A DNA stretch of 64,000 nt from Rugosimonospora sp040255525 (GCA_040255525.1 JBDZVD010000006.1:65580-129579), one strand, 5' to 3'. Counted from the first letter of the stretch, positions 43,304 through 52,393 are shown. The notes: generated by a model not told the origin, from the letters alone. A program made the numbers and translations.

Positions 43304-43341
43304 GCCTGGACGTCGACACGGTCCCGTGAGGAGCCCGCGCG

Positions 43342-46086
43342 TCAGGAGTCACCGCCGGTCTCGCCGACCGGGGCCGCGTTCACGTCATCGATCGCGTACT
43401 TGGCTGCCGCGTCCGCCGGTACATTCGCCGCCACCTCACCGCGCCGGGCCAGCTGGCTCAGCGTGGCGACCACGATGGACTCGGCGTCCACGTGGAAGTG
43501 CCGCCGCAGCGCGTGCCGGGTGTCGGACAGGCCGAAGCCGTCGGTACCCAGGGAGGTGTAGTCCCCGGGCACCCAGCGGGCGATCAGGTCGGGTACCGCC
43601 CGCATGAAGTCCGATACCGCGACCACCGGTCCGGGAGCGTCCGCGAGCGCCGTCGTCACGTACGGCACCCGAGGCTCCTCGCCCGGGTGCAGCAGGTTGT
43701 ACTCCTCGACCCGCTCCGCGTCGCGGCGCAACTCGGTCCAGGACGTCGCCGACCACACGTCGGCCGACACGCCCCAGTCCTGTGCCAGCAGCTCCTGAGC
43801 CCGCAGCGCCCAGCCCATGCCGGTGCCGGAGGCCAGGATCTGTGCCCGGGGTGCCCCGTCGCCCACCTTCGGGGCCGGCGAGTACCGGTAGAGGCCGCGC
43901 AGCAGACCGGGCACGTCGATGCCGGCGGGCTCGGCCGGCTGCAGGATCGGCTCGTTGTAGACGGTCAGGTAGTAGAAGACGTTCTCCGGGTTCTCGCCGT
44001 ACATCCGGCGCAACCCGTCCTCGACGATGTACGCGATCTCGAACGCGTACGCCGGGTCGTAGGCCACCGCCGCCGGGTTGGTCGCCGCGATCAGCAACGA
44101 GTGCCCGTCCTCGTGCTGCAGGCCCTCGCCGTTGAGCGTGGTGCGCCCGGCGGTCGCGCCGAGCAGGAAGCCCCGCGCCATCTGGTCGGCCGCCGCCCAC
44201 ATGCCGTCGGCCGTGCGCTGGAAGCCGAACATCGAGTAGAAGATGTACAGCGGGATCATCGGCTCGTCGTGCGTCGCGTACGACGTGCCGGCGGCCGTGA
44301 AGGACCCCACCGAGCCGGCCTCGTTGATGCCCTCGTGGAGGATCTGCCCGCCGACGGCCTCCTTGTAGGACAGGAACAGCTCGCGGTCGACCGGGGTGTA
44401 GTTCTGCCCGTGCGGCGAATAGATCTTCGCGGTCGGGAACAGCGAGTCCATGCCGAACGTGCGGGCCTCGTCCGGGACGATCGGCACCCAGCGCTTGCCG
44501 AACTCCCTGTCCTTCATCAGGTCTTTGAGCAACCGGACGAAGGCCATGGTGGTGGCCACCTTCTGCTTGCCCGAGCCGCGCTTGACGCCGGCGTAGGCGT
44601 CCTTGGGCGGGAGGTTCAGGGGCTTGCTGGTGGTCCGCCGGATCGGCGTGTACCCGCCGAGGGCCTGGCGCCGTTCGTGCAGGTACTGGATTTCGTCGGA
44701 CTTCTCGCCCGGGTGGTAGTACGGCGGGAGGTACGGGTTCTCCTCCAGCGCCGAGTCCGGGATGTCCAGGTACAGCCGGTCCCGGAAGCCCTTGAGGTCC
44801 TCCAGGGTCAGCTTCTTCATCTGGTGGGTGGCGTTGCGGCCCTCGAAGTGCGAGCCCAGGGTCCAGCCCTTGACCGTCTTCGCCAGGATCACCGTCGGCT
44901 GCCCGGTGTGCTCCATGGCGGCCTTGTACGCCGCGTAGAGCTTGCGGTAGTCGTGGCCGCCCCGCTTGAGGTTCCAGATCTCGTCGTCGGACAGGTGCTC
45001 GACCATCTTGCGGGTGCGCGGGTCGCGGCCGAAGAAGTGCTCGCGGACGTACGCGCCGGACTCCGCCTTGTATGTCTGGTAATCGCCGTCGGGCGTCACG
45101 TTCATCAGGTTGACCAGCGCGCCATCGGTGTCGGCGGCCAGTAGCGGGTCCCACTCGCGGCCCCAGACCACCTTGATCACGTTCCAGCCGGCACCCCGGA
45201 AGAACGCCTCCAGCTGCTGGATGATCTTCCCGTTGCCGCGTACCGGACCGTCCAGGCGCTGCAGGTTGCAGTTGATCACGAAGGTGAGGTTGTCCAGTTC
45301 CTCGCGGGCGGCCAGCCCGATCGCGCCGAGCGACTCGGGCTCGTCCATCTCGCCGTCGCCGAGGAACGCCCATACGTGCTGCTGCGAGGTGTCCTTGATG
45401 CCCCGGTTGTGCAGGTACCGGTTGAACCGGGCCTGGTAGATCGCGTTGATCGCGCCGAGGCCCATGGACACCGTGGGGAACTCCCAGAAGTCCGGCATCA
45501 GGCGCGGGTGCGGGTACGACGGCAGGCCGCCGCCCACGTGCGACAGCTCCTGGCGGAACCCGTCGAGCTGCTGCTCGGACAGCCGACCCTCCAGGTACGC
45601 CCGCGCGTACATGCCGGGGGAGCCGTGGCCCTGGAAGAACAGCTGGTCCCCGCCACCGGGGTGGTTCTTGCCGCGGAAAAAGTGGTTGAACCCGACCTCG
45701 TAGAGGCTGGCCGAGGATGCGTACGTGGAGATGTGCCCGCCGACCCCGATCCCCGGACGCTGCGCCCGGTGCACCAGCATCGCGGCGTTCCACCGGATGT
45801 AGGCCCGGATCCTGCGCTCGACGTGCTCGTCACCCGGGAACCAGGGCTCCCGCTCCGGCGGGATCGTGTTGATGTAGTCCGTGGTGGTCAGCGGCGGCAC
45901 GCCGACCTGTCGCTCCCGGGCGCGTTCGAGGAGACGCAGCATGATGTACCGAGCGCGCTTGGCCCCACGCTCGTCGATCACGCCGTCGAGCGACTCGACC
46001 CACTCGGTTGTCTCCTCTGGGTCGATGTCCGGCAGCTGGCTGGGTAGGCCGTCGCTGATGACCGGACGCTTGCGTTCCGTGGCCAC
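43342..46086 (-). CDS. aceE: Pyruvate dehydrogenase E1, homodimeric type
   Basis: 914 residues from a GTG preceded by GAAGGAACG. The TPP-binding motif is FLGDGEMDEPESLGAIG with the later LTFVINCNLQRLDGPVRGNG near 265, and the E1 features GGHISTYASSASLYEVGFNH and GHSLLIAATNPA are present. Length and domain order match AceE of actinobacteria and enterobacteria: N-terminal TPP, pyrimidine and C-terminal domains. It oxidatively decarboxylates pyruvate and acetylates the E2 lipoyl domain; E2 and E3 are not encoded here. It stands opposite YjbQ, with the DUF3052 gene about 5 kb away although the two usually lie next to each other. Confidence 0.97.
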   Translation of the reverse strand: MATERKRPVISDGLPSQLPDIDPEETTEWVESLDGVIDERGAKRARYIMLRLLERARERQVGVPPLTTTDYINTIPPEREPWFPGDEHVERRIRAYIRWNAAMLVHRAQRPGIGVGGHISTYASSASLYEVGFNHFFRGKNHPGGGDQLFFQGHGSPGMYARAYLEGRLSEQQLDGFRQELSHVGGGLPSYPHPRLMPDFWEFPTVSMGLGAINAIYQARFNRYLHNRGIKDTSQQHVWAFLGDGEMDEPESLGAIGLAAREELDNLTFVINCNLQRLDGPVRGNGKIIQQLEAFFRGAGWNVIKVVWGREWDPLLAADTDGALVNLMNVTPDGDYQTYKAESGAYVREHFFGRDPRTRKMVEHLSDDEIWNLKRGGHDYRKLYAAYKAAMEHTGQPTVILAKTVKGWTLGSHFEGRNATHQMKKLTLEDLKGFRDRLYLDIPDSALEENPYLPPYYHPGEKSDEIQYLHERRQALGGYTPIRRTTSKPLNLPPKDAYAGVKRGSGKQKVATTMAFVRLLKDLMKDREFGKRWVPIVPDEARTFGMDSLFPTAKIYSPHGQNYTPVDRELFLSYKEAVGGQILHEGINEAGSVGSFTAAGTSYATHDEPMIPLYIFYSMFGFQRTADGMWAAADQMARGFLLGATAGRTTLNGEGLQHEDGHSLLIAATNPAAVAYDPAYAFEIAYIVEDGLRRMYGENPENVFYYLTVYNEPILQPAEPAGIDVPGLLRGLYRYSPAPKVGDGAPRAQILASGTGMGWALRAQELLAQDWGVSADVWSATSWTELRRDAERVEEYNLLHPGEEPRVPYVTTALADAPGPVVAVSDFMRAVPDLIARWVPGDYTSLGTDGFGLSDTRHALRRHFHVDAESIVVATLSQLARRGEVAANVPADAAAKYAIDDVNAAPVGETGGDS

Positions 46087-46105
46087 AGGCGTTCCTTCTC
46101 GACGT

Positions 46106-46128
46106 GGTTAATGGTTCCTCAGGTTAAT
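46106..46128 (-). promoter_or_regulatory. Direct repeat GGTTAAT in the aceE leader/promoter
   Basis: GGTTAAT at 46106-46112 and 46122-46128, 16 bp apart, just upstream of the aceE start and distinctly less GC-rich than the flanks. It could include the -10 region or a regulator site. Confidence 0.35.
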
Positions 46129-46212
46129 CCTGCCCGCCGGGGGGTACCCGCGTCACGTTGAAGGGGCCACAACTGTCACACGCGACACATACCGGCCGGT
46201 AACCTTCGTCTC

Positions 46213-46617
46213 ATGCGTTCCGAAGTGATCACCGTGCGGACCGGGAACCGGCCGACCGTGCGGGACATTACCGCCGAAGCGTCCGACTTCGCCAGCGGGC
46301 AGGGCGACGGCCTTTTGCACCTGTTCGTCCCGCACGCGACCGCTGGGGTCGCCCTGATCGAGACGGGATCGGGCTCGGACGATGACCTGGTGCGGGCGAT
46401 CGGCGACCTGTTGCCGGCCGACGACCGCTGGCGGCACCGGCACGGCTCGCCGGGACACGGTCGCGACCACGTGCTGCCGGCGTTCATCCCGCCGTACGCG
46501 ACGGTGCCGGTGCTCGACGGCCGGCTGGCGCTGGGCACCTGGCAGTCGATCTGCCTGGTCGATCCGAACGGCGACAACCCGACCCGTCAGGTCCGGCTGT
46601 CCTTTCTGCCCGGCTGA
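46213..46617 (+). CDS. YjbQ/UPF0047 family protein
   Basis: 134 residues. Typical UPF0047 features: HLFVPHATAGVALIETGSGS near 37, then HRHGSPGHGRDHVLPAFIP, and LGTWQSICLVDPNGDNPTRQ near the end. The family is a small beta-barrel trimer, some members with thiamin phosphate synthase-like activity. It sits alone between aceE (divergent) and the cellulase (convergent). Confidence 0.92.
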   Translation: MRSEVITVRTGNRPTVRDITAEASDFASGQGDGLLHLFVPHATAGVALIETGSGSDDDLVRAIGDLLPADDRWRHRHGSPGHGRDHVLPAFIPPYATVPVLDGRLALGTWQSICLVDPNGDNPTRQVRLSFLPG

Positions 46618-46643
46618 CGTCTCCTTTGCGCCGCACGGTGCGG

Positions 46644-46683
46644 GTGCCGCGGCCGGTCCCGGAGGAAGGACCGGCCGCGACAC
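46644..46683. terminator. Strong hairpin between convergent YjbQ and cellulase
   Basis: 12-bp perfect stem CGCGGCCGGTCC / GGACCGGCCGCG extended by GTG/CAC beyond a C-A mismatch, loop of eight bases. It lies between the ends of two convergent genes, so probably acts in both directions. Confidence 0.7.
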
Positions 46684-46702
46684 CGGCACCAGTGGTCGGT
46701 GA

Positions 46703-48241
46703 TCAGTTGCTGACCGCCGCCAGGTGATCCTTCAGACCCTGGCCGTACGCGGTCGCCGTACCGTTGTAGTCGGAGATCAGGGAGGGCCCGGACGAGCAGT
46801 CCCAGTTGTTCCAGGTCCAGCCCAGGTACCCGACGCCGTGCGAGTCGCCCCAGTTCATCAGGGTGTCGATGAAGCCGTGCGAGCAGTCGTTCTCACCGAT
46901 CTCGGACAGGGTCAGCGGTACCTGCGCCGCCACCGGGGCGAGCTGGCTGTCGAAGCAGGACGTGTTGGAGCAGCTGTTGAAGTTGTAGATGTGCGCGAAG
47001 GCGGCGAGGTTGCCGGTGGGGTCCGTGGGCTTGTACTGCAACCACTGGGTCAGGTCGTTGGAGTACGCCAGGCCGCCGATGAGCACGACGTTCGTGTTGC
47101 CGGTCGCCCGTACTGCGTCCAGCAGTGTCTGGAAGCCGGCCACCTGGTACGTGATGCCCGGGCAGGTGCCGCCGTCCCGCCAGCACGTCCAGCCGGCGGT
47201 CTCGCTGCTGCCGCTCGCCCGCTCCGGGTACGGCTCGTTGAACAGGTCGAAGACCACCCGGTTGTCCTTGAAGGCGTTCGCCACGCCGGTCCAGAACGAG
47301 GGTGCGTACTGCGCGTCCGGCATCGGCTTCTGGCAGGTCGCCTTCACGTCCGAGCAGCCGGATGACGGGCCGGTGTAGAGGCCGTAGTTCCAGTGCATCT
47401 CCAGGATGGGGGTGATGCCGTTGGCCAGCAGGATGTTCACGTAGTCCTTGACCGCCTGCTGGTACGCCGAGCCGGAGGTGCCGCCGGCCGGCACGTCGGA
47501 CGTACCCACCCAGCACTCCTCGTTCAGCGGTACCCGGACCGCCCGGACCTTCCAGGACCGCATCGCGGTCACCGATGCCTGGTCCATCGGCCCGTCCCAG
47601 GTGCCCCGCCCCTGGATGCAGGCGAATTCGCCACCCGAGCGGTTCACGCCGAGCAGCCGGTACGTCGCCCCGGTCGAGGTGACCAGCTTGTTGCCCGACA
47701 CGTGCAGGGCGGGCGCGCTGCTGGGCGGCGGATTGCTGGTCGGGGGCGCGCTGGGGGAGCGGCTCGGGGTCGGGCTGCTGGACGGGCTGGAACTGCGCGA
47801 GGGGCCGGTGGTCGGGCTGGTCGTGTCGACCGAGCCGGTGCAGGTCACCCCGTTGAGGGTGAAGGACGTGGGTACCGGGTTGCTGCCGTTCCAGCCGCCG
47901 TTGAAGCCGATCGCGACGGTGGAGCCGGTGCCGAGGTTGCCGTTGTAGCTCATGCTGGTGGCGGTGACGTGCGCGCCGCTCTGCGTGAAGTTGGCGTTCC
48001 AACCCTGGGTGATCGTCTGCCCGGCCGGGAAGTCGAAGCCCAGGCTCCAGCTGGTCAGGGCGGAGCCGAGGTTGGTGATGCCGATGTTGCCGGTGAAGCC
48101 GCCGGGCCACTGGCTCTGGACCGTGTAAATGACGGTGCAGCCGGTGGCGGCCGCGGACGCCGGCATGGTCACCGCGGCGAAGGCGCCGGCGACCAGTGCC
48201 CCGGCCGCACCGGCCGAGAGCAGGGTTCTGCGGTATTTCAT
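46703..48241 (-). CDS. Secreted GH5 cellulase with CBM2
   Basis: 512 residues from the ATG at 48241 (GAGGAG upstream). A signal peptide (about 1-31, ending SAA-ATGC) is followed by CBM2 (about 34-135: SQWPGGFTGNIGITNLG, SWSLGFDFPAGQTITQGWNA, VAIGFNGGWNGSNP), which binds cellulose through surface Trp residues. A Ser/Pro/Thr linker (about 136-180) leads to the GH5 domain, with acid/base Glu in VVFDLFNEPYPE and nucleophile Glu in LTLSEIGENDCSH. Predicted action: endo-beta-1,4-glucanase outside the cell. The operator-like sequence TGGAAGCGCTCCCA lies just upstream. It is convergent with YjbQ and divergent from the MarR gene. Confidence 0.94.
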   Translation of the reverse strand: MKYRRTLLSAGAAGALVAGAFAAVTMPASAAATGCTVIYTVQSQWPGGFTGNIGITNLGSALTSWSLGFDFPAGQTITQGWNANFTQSGAHVTATSMSYNGNLGTGSTVAIGFNGGWNGSNPVPTSFTLNGVTCTGSVDTTSPTTGPSRSSSPSSSPTPSRSPSAPPTSNPPPSSAPALHVSGNKLVTSTGATYRLLGVNRSGGEFACIQGRGTWDGPMDQASVTAMRSWKVRAVRVPLNEECWVGTSDVPAGGTSGSAYQQAVKDYVNILLANGITPILEMHWNYGLYTGPSSGCSDVKATCQKPMPDAQYAPSFWTGVANAFKDNRVVFDLFNEPYPERASGSSETAGWTCWRDGGTCPGITYQVAGFQTLLDAVRATGNTNVVLIGGLAYSNDLTQWLQYKPTDPTGNLAAFAHIYNFNSCSNTSCFDSQLAPVAAQVPLTLSEIGENDCSHGFIDTLMNWGDSHGVGYLGWTWNNWDCSSGPSLISDYNGTATAYGQGLKDHLAAVSN

Positions 48242-48280
48242 CGAATCTCCTCTATCGGGACGCGTTGAGGCGATCTTCGA

Positions 48281-48294
48281 TGGAAGCGCTCCCA
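48281..48294 (-). promoter_or_regulatory. CebR-like operator at the cellulase promoter
   Basis: TGGAAGCGCTCCCA on the plus strand (TGGGAGCGCTTCCA on the coding strand) differs at one base from the 14-bp CebR box TGGGAGCGCTCCCA known from Streptomyces and Thermobifida. It sits 40 bp upstream of the start codon, downstream of a -35-like TTGACT (48327-48322) and AGCATG (48303-48298). Binding would repress the gene until cellobiose is present. Confidence 0.7.
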
Positions 48295-48382
48295 CGGCAT
48301 GCTCCTTGCTTACCCTTGTTAAGTCAAGGCCGCGCCGGAGGGGCCTGCCGGGCTGCCACCGATCTGGGGAGGCGGCTCGTCG

Positions 48383-48874
48383 ATGCCCAGGTCGGATAGC
48401 ATGAACCGGATGCCACGTCCGCCCGCTCCGCCCGCAAGTGCGGCCACCGCCCGCCGGTCGCTGGCCGCCGAATCGGCTCAGCTCCTGCTCGCGATCGGCA
48501 CCGCGCTGCGGCAGCGAACGGAGGCGCGGTACTGGCGGCTGGGCCTATCCCCGGCGGTCGCCCGGGCGCTGATCGAACTGGATGTACCGCACCCGCTCCC
48601 GGCCCGCGACCTGGCCGAACGGCTCGCCTGCGACCGGTCCAACGTGGTCGGCCTGATCGACAAGCTGGAAGAGGCGGGCCTGGTACGGCGGCAGGTCGAC
48701 CCGGCCGACCGCCGGATCAAGACGCTCGTGGTCACCGACGCCGGCCGGCGCACGCAGGTCGAGTTGCGCCGGCTGACGCAGGAGTGTGGCGCACCGCTCG
48801 ACGTTTCCGACCTCACCGACGGCGAGCTGGGCAATCTCCGGGACCTCTGCGCGCGACTCGCCGTGACGTTGTAA
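48383..48874 (+). CDS. MarR-family transcriptional regulator
   Basis: 163 residues if the ATG at 48383 is used; ATGs at 48401 and 48410 are also possible. The winged helix is LPARDLAERLACDRSNVVGL, then VRRQVDPADRRIKTLVVTDA (DR-rich wing) near 115. Helices at both ends form the dimer interface. No Cys-based redox sensor is seen in the DNA-binding region. It ends three bases before the fused E1 gene and so is a candidate local regulator of it. Confidence 0.88.
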   Translation: MPRSDSMNRMPRPPAPPASAATARRSLAAESAQLLLAIGTALRQRTEARYWRLGLSPAVARALIELDVPHPLPARDLAERLACDRSNVVGLIDKLEEAGLVRRQVDPADRRIKTLVVTDAGRRTQVELRRLTQECGAPLDVSDLTDGELGNLRDLCARLAVTL

Positions 48875-48877
48875 CGC

Positions 48878-51169
48878 GTGAGTGGCGATCGGCGCCCGGC
48901 GTCGGTAATGCTGTCGAGCGTGACGTCTCCTCAGGAACTCGACGAGCGGTTCCGCGCCGTACTCGGCGAGCTGGCCACGCCGGAGCGGCGGCGCGACCCG
49001 GACGAGCCGATCCGGGACGGTACCTCGCTGACCGGCACTCAGGCGTCGCGGCTGTTCGACGCCCAGGTGACCAGCCGGCACCTGGACCTGGCGGCCCGTT
49101 GGCTGCGCAGCTTCGGCGAGGGGTACTACACGATCGGCTCCGCCGGTCACGAGGGCAACGCCGCCGTCGCGGCCGCCCTGCGCCCGACCGACCCGGCCCT
49201 GCTGCACTACCGCTCTGGCGGCTTCTACCTGGCGCGGGCCGCCCAGGTCCCGGGCTCCGACCCGACCCGGGACGTGCTGCGCGGCCTGATCGCGTCGGCG
49301 AGCGAGCCGATCGCCGGCGGCCGGCACAAGGTCTTCGGCAACGCGGAACTGGACATCATCCCGACCACCTCGACCATCGCCTCGCACCTGCCCCGGGCGA
49401 TCGGGGTCGGTTTCGCGATCGAGCGAGCCCGCCGGCTGAGCATCGAACCGCCGTGGCCGAGCGACGCGGTGGCGGTCTGCTCGTTCGGCGACGCGTCGAT
49501 CAACCACGCCAGCGCGACCGCCGCGTTCAACACTGCCGGCTGGTGCGAACACGTGGGGCTCCGCCTGCCGGTGCTGTTCGTCTGCGAGGACAACCGGCTC
49601 GGCATCTCGGTCCGGTCGCCGAACGGCTGGGTGGCCGCCACGCTGTCGTCCCGGCCCGGGCTGCGGTACCTGGCGGCGGACGGCTGCGACCTGCCGGCCG
49701 CGTACGACGCCGCCGTGGAGGCGGTGTCCTGGGTACGGCGGCACCGCCGGCCCGCGGTCCTGCACCTGTCGACGGTACGGCTGATGGGCCACGCCGGAGC
49801 GGACGCCGAGATGGGCTACCGGATGCCCGCCGAGCTGGCTCGCGACCTGGAGCGGGACCCGGTGGTGGCCACCGCGAGGCTGCTCGTGGACGCCGGCATC
49901 GCGACCCCGGCCGAGATCCTCGCCCGGTACGACGAGGTCGGCTGGCAGATCCGCAAGACCGCCGAGGAAGTGCTCGACGAGCCCAAGCTCGCCAGCGCCA
50001 CCGAGGTGGTCGCCCCGCTGGCGCCGCGCCGGCCGGCGCGGGTGGCCGAGGCGGTCGCCGAGGCGGCGGCCAGCGCGGTCGACGGCGGCTCGTCCGGCCG
50101 GGCATCCGCGTTCGCCGGCCGGCTGCCGGAGGACCTCGGGCCGCTCACCCTGGCGCAGGCGATCAACGCGACCCTCACCGACGCGCTGGTCAGCTGGCCC
50201 CAGGCGCTCATCTTCGGCGAGGACGTGGCAGTCAAGGGCGGCGTGTACGGCGTGACGAAGGGCCTGCGCGACCGGTTCGGTGCCGGGCGAGTATTCGACA
50301 CGCTGCTCGACGAGACCTCGATCCTCGGGTTCGGGCTGGGCGCGGGGCTGGCCGGGCTGCTGCCGATACCCGAGATCCAGTACCTGGCGTACCTGCACAA
50401 CGCCGAGGACCAGCTGCGCGGCGAGGCGGCCACCATGTCGTTCTTCTCCGCCGGGGCGTACCGGAACCCGCTGGTCGTCCGCATCGCCGGGCTCGCGTAC
50501 CAGGAAGGATTCGGCGGTCACTTCCACAACGACAACGCGGTCGGCGCGCTGCGGGACATCCCGGGGCTCGTGCTGGCCTGCCCGGCGCGCCCGGACGACG
50601 CGGCCGCCATGCTGCGCACCTGCCTGGCCGCGGCCCTGGTCGACGGCGCCGTCTGTGCCTTCCTGGAGCCGATCGCCCTCTACCACACCCGGGACCTGCA
50701 CGCCGAGGGTGACGGCCAGTGGGCGGTCAGGTACCCTGCGCCGAGCGCGTGGGCCGACCGGCACGTACCGATCGGCCGGGCCAGGGTGGACGTCATCGGC
50801 TCCGGGGAGGACCTGACGATCGTGACCTTCGGCAACGGCGTGCGGATGTCCCTGCGCGCCGCCGCCACGCTCGCGGCCCAGGGCATCGGCAGCCGGGTCG
50901 TCGACCTCCGCTGGCTGTCCCCGCTGCCGGTGGCCGACATCGTCCGGGAGGCGTCGGCGACCGGCCGGGTCCTGATCGTGGACGAGACCCGCCGCTCGGG
51001 CGGGGTGGGCGAGGGCGTGGTCGCCGCGCTCGTGGATCGCGGCTACGTGGGGGCCGCCCTCCGGGTGGCGTCCGTCGACTCATTCGTCCCGCTCGGCCCC
51101 GCTGCGGCATATGTCCTGGTGGGCGAGGACTCGATCATTGAGGGGGCGAGCTGCCTCCTGGCAGGTTAG
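48878..51169 (+). CDS. Fused E1 alpha-beta 2-oxoacid dehydrogenase component
   Basis: 763 residues from a GTG three bases after the MarR stop (an ATG at 48908 is an alternative). The N-terminal half (about 45-370) is an E1-alpha with GSAGHEGNAAVAAALRPTDP and the TPP-binding VCSFGDASINHASATAAFNT. The C-terminal half (about 415-763) is an E1-beta with ALIFGEDVAVKGGVYGVTKG, GFGLGAGLAGLLPIPEIQY and FVPLGPAAAYVLVGEDSI. Two genes are normally needed for such branched-chain or pyruvate-type E1; here they are one chain. The cognate E2 and E3 are not in the window. Substrate unknown: a branched-chain 2-oxoacid is plausible. Confidence 0.9.
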   Translation: MSGDRRPASVMLSSVTSPQELDERFRAVLGELATPERRRDPDEPIRDGTSLTGTQASRLFDAQVTSRHLDLAARWLRSFGEGYYTIGSAGHEGNAAVAAALRPTDPALLHYRSGGFYLARAAQVPGSDPTRDVLRGLIASASEPIAGGRHKVFGNAELDIIPTTSTIASHLPRAIGVGFAIERARRLSIEPPWPSDAVAVCSFGDASINHASATAAFNTAGWCEHVGLRLPVLFVCEDNRLGISVRSPNGWVAATLSSRPGLRYLAADGCDLPAAYDAAVEAVSWVRRHRRPAVLHLSTVRLMGHAGADAEMGYRMPAELARDLERDPVVATARLLVDAGIATPAEILARYDEVGWQIRKTAEEVLDEPKLASATEVVAPLAPRRPARVAEAVAEAAASAVDGGSSGRASAFAGRLPEDLGPLTLAQAINATLTDALVSWPQALIFGEDVAVKGGVYGVTKGLRDRFGAGRVFDTLLDETSILGFGLGAGLAGLLPIPEIQYLAYLHNAEDQLRGEAATMSFFSAGAYRNPLVVRIAGLAYQEGFGGHFHNDNAVGALRDIPGLVLACPARPDDAAAMLRTCLAAALVDGAVCAFLEPIALYHTRDLHAEGDGQWAVRYPAPSAWADRHVPIGRARVDVIGSGEDLTIVTFGNGVRMSLRAAATLAAQGIGSRVVDLRWLSPLPVADIVREASATGRVLIVDETRRSGGVGEGVVAALVDRGYVGAALRVASVDSFVPLGPAAAYVLVGEDSIIEGASCLLAG

Positions 51170-51287
51170 GCCGTATCTTTTGCGTTGGGTACGGTGCGCC
51201 ACTTGCGCCGGGCGCTTCCGGAAGTGTGGACTACCCGCAATCGGCGTTTAGCCAGACGCCCGAGAAGAATTAAGGAGGCACGCGACA

Positions 51288-51725
51288 GTGAGCGCGACCG
51301 CTGGTCAGGCCGCCGACGGCGTACGCAGCCTGGCGGACCGGTTCGGGATCGAGCCGGGGATGGTCGTTATGGAGATGGGGTACGACGATGACGTCGACGA
51401 AGATCTCCGCGACGCCCTGATCGACCGCTGCGGCGAGCTGGTCGACGAGGACACCGACGAGGTAGTCGACATCGTGCTGCTCTGGTGGCGCGACGGCGAC
51501 GGGGACCTGGTCGACACACTCGTCGACGCGATCGCACCGCTGGCCGACAATGGAGCCGTGTGGCTGCTGACCCCCAAGGCCGGCAGGCCCGGGCACGTCG
51601 AACCCAGCGAGATCACTGAGTCCGCGCCGACGGCCGGACTCCAGCAAACATCGATCATCAGCGCGGGCAAGGACTGGAGCGGCGCCCGGCTGGTGGCACC
51701 TCGGGCGGCCCGTTCCAAGCGCTGA
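51288..51725 (+). CDS. DUF3052 family protein
   Basis: 145 residues from a GTG with AAGGAGG about 12 bp upstream. The acidic core VVMEMGYDDDVDEDLRDALI and IVLLWWRDGDGDLVDTLVDA are hallmarks of DUF3052, an actinobacterial family of unknown function. The C-terminus (LQQTSIISAGKDWSGARLVA) is also conserved in pattern. It precedes the peroxiredoxin by about 95 bp, as in mycobacteria where both lie near aceE. Confidence 0.92.
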   Translation: MSATAGQAADGVRSLADRFGIEPGMVVMEMGYDDDVDEDLRDALIDRCGELVDEDTDEVVDIVLLWWRDGDGDLVDTLVDAIAPLADNGAVWLLTPKAGRPGHVEPSEITESAPTAGLQQTSIISAGKDWSGARLVAPRAARSKR

Positions 51726-51819
51726 TTCCGCACCCCCCGCGTCGGGGCGCGCCTGTCGACGGGCGCGCCGCGATTGCCTCTTGCCCGATTCCTGACCTCG
51801 GCCCGCGAAGGAGCTGGTT

Positions 51820-52281
51820 ATGCCGATCGAGGTAGGCACGATCGCGCCTGACTTCCTGCTCAAGGATCAGAACAACCAGGAGGTGCGGCTGTCCGGCTTC
51901 CGGGGCGCCCGCAAGGTACTGGTGGTCTTCTACCCGCTCGCGTTCACGGGTACCTGCCAGGGTGAGCTGTGCCAGGTCCGGGATCACCTGAGCGACTTCG
52001 TCAACGAGGACGTCCAACTGCTGACGATCAGCGTCGACTCGCCGTACGCGCACAAGGTCTGGGCGGACCGGGAAGGGTACGATTTCCCGCTACTGGCGGA
52101 CTTCTGGCCACACGGGGCGGTGGCCCAGGCGTACGGGGTGTTCAACGAGGAGCGGGGCTTCGCCAACCGGGGCACGTTCCTGATCGACCGGGAGGGCGTC
52201 GTCCGGTTCGCGGAGATGAACGAGCCCGGCCAGGCACGCGATCAGGACGGCTGGCGCAAGGCCCTCTCACTATTGGCGTAG
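51820..52281 (+). CDS. AhpE/Bcp-type peroxiredoxin
   Basis: 153 residues, GAAGGAG upstream. The fold begins with GTIAPDFLLKDQNNQEVRLS; the peroxidatic Cys is in YPLAFTGTCQGELCQVRD near 46, followed five residues on by another Cys that could act as the resolving residue of a PrxQ/Bcp subtype. Mycobacterial AhpE lacks that second Cys, so this protein may follow the intramolecular disulfide mechanism. The Arg near the end (RFAEMNEPGQARDQ) fits the family. It reduces peroxides with an unknown thiol donor. Confidence 0.92.
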   Translation: MPIEVGTIAPDFLLKDQNNQEVRLSGFRGARKVLVVFYPLAFTGTCQGELCQVRDHLSDFVNEDVQLLTISVDSPYAHKVWADREGYDFPLLADFWPHGAVAQAYGVFNEERGFANRGTFLIDREGVVRFAEMNEPGQARDQDGWRKALSLLA

Positions 52282-52321
52282 CGGCCCGCGCGCGACACTG
52301 TAGACTCTCCGAGGTTCCCGG

Positions 52322-52393
52322 GGGCGCGTAGCTCAGCGGAAGAGCACTCGCCTTACAAGCGAGGGGTCGCTGGTTCGAACCCAGCCGTGCCCA
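52322..52393 (+). tRNA. tRNA-Val (anticodon TAC)
   Basis: 72 bases. The acceptor stem GGGCGCG pairs with CGTGCCC (one G-U), D-arm GCTC/GAGC, anticodon stem CTCGC/GCGAG with loop CTTACAA giving anticodon TAC (reads GUA/GUG valine codons), T-arm GCTGG-TTCGAAC-CCAGC, discriminator A. CCA is not encoded. The tRNA follows the peroxiredoxin at about 40 bp. Confidence 0.97.
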
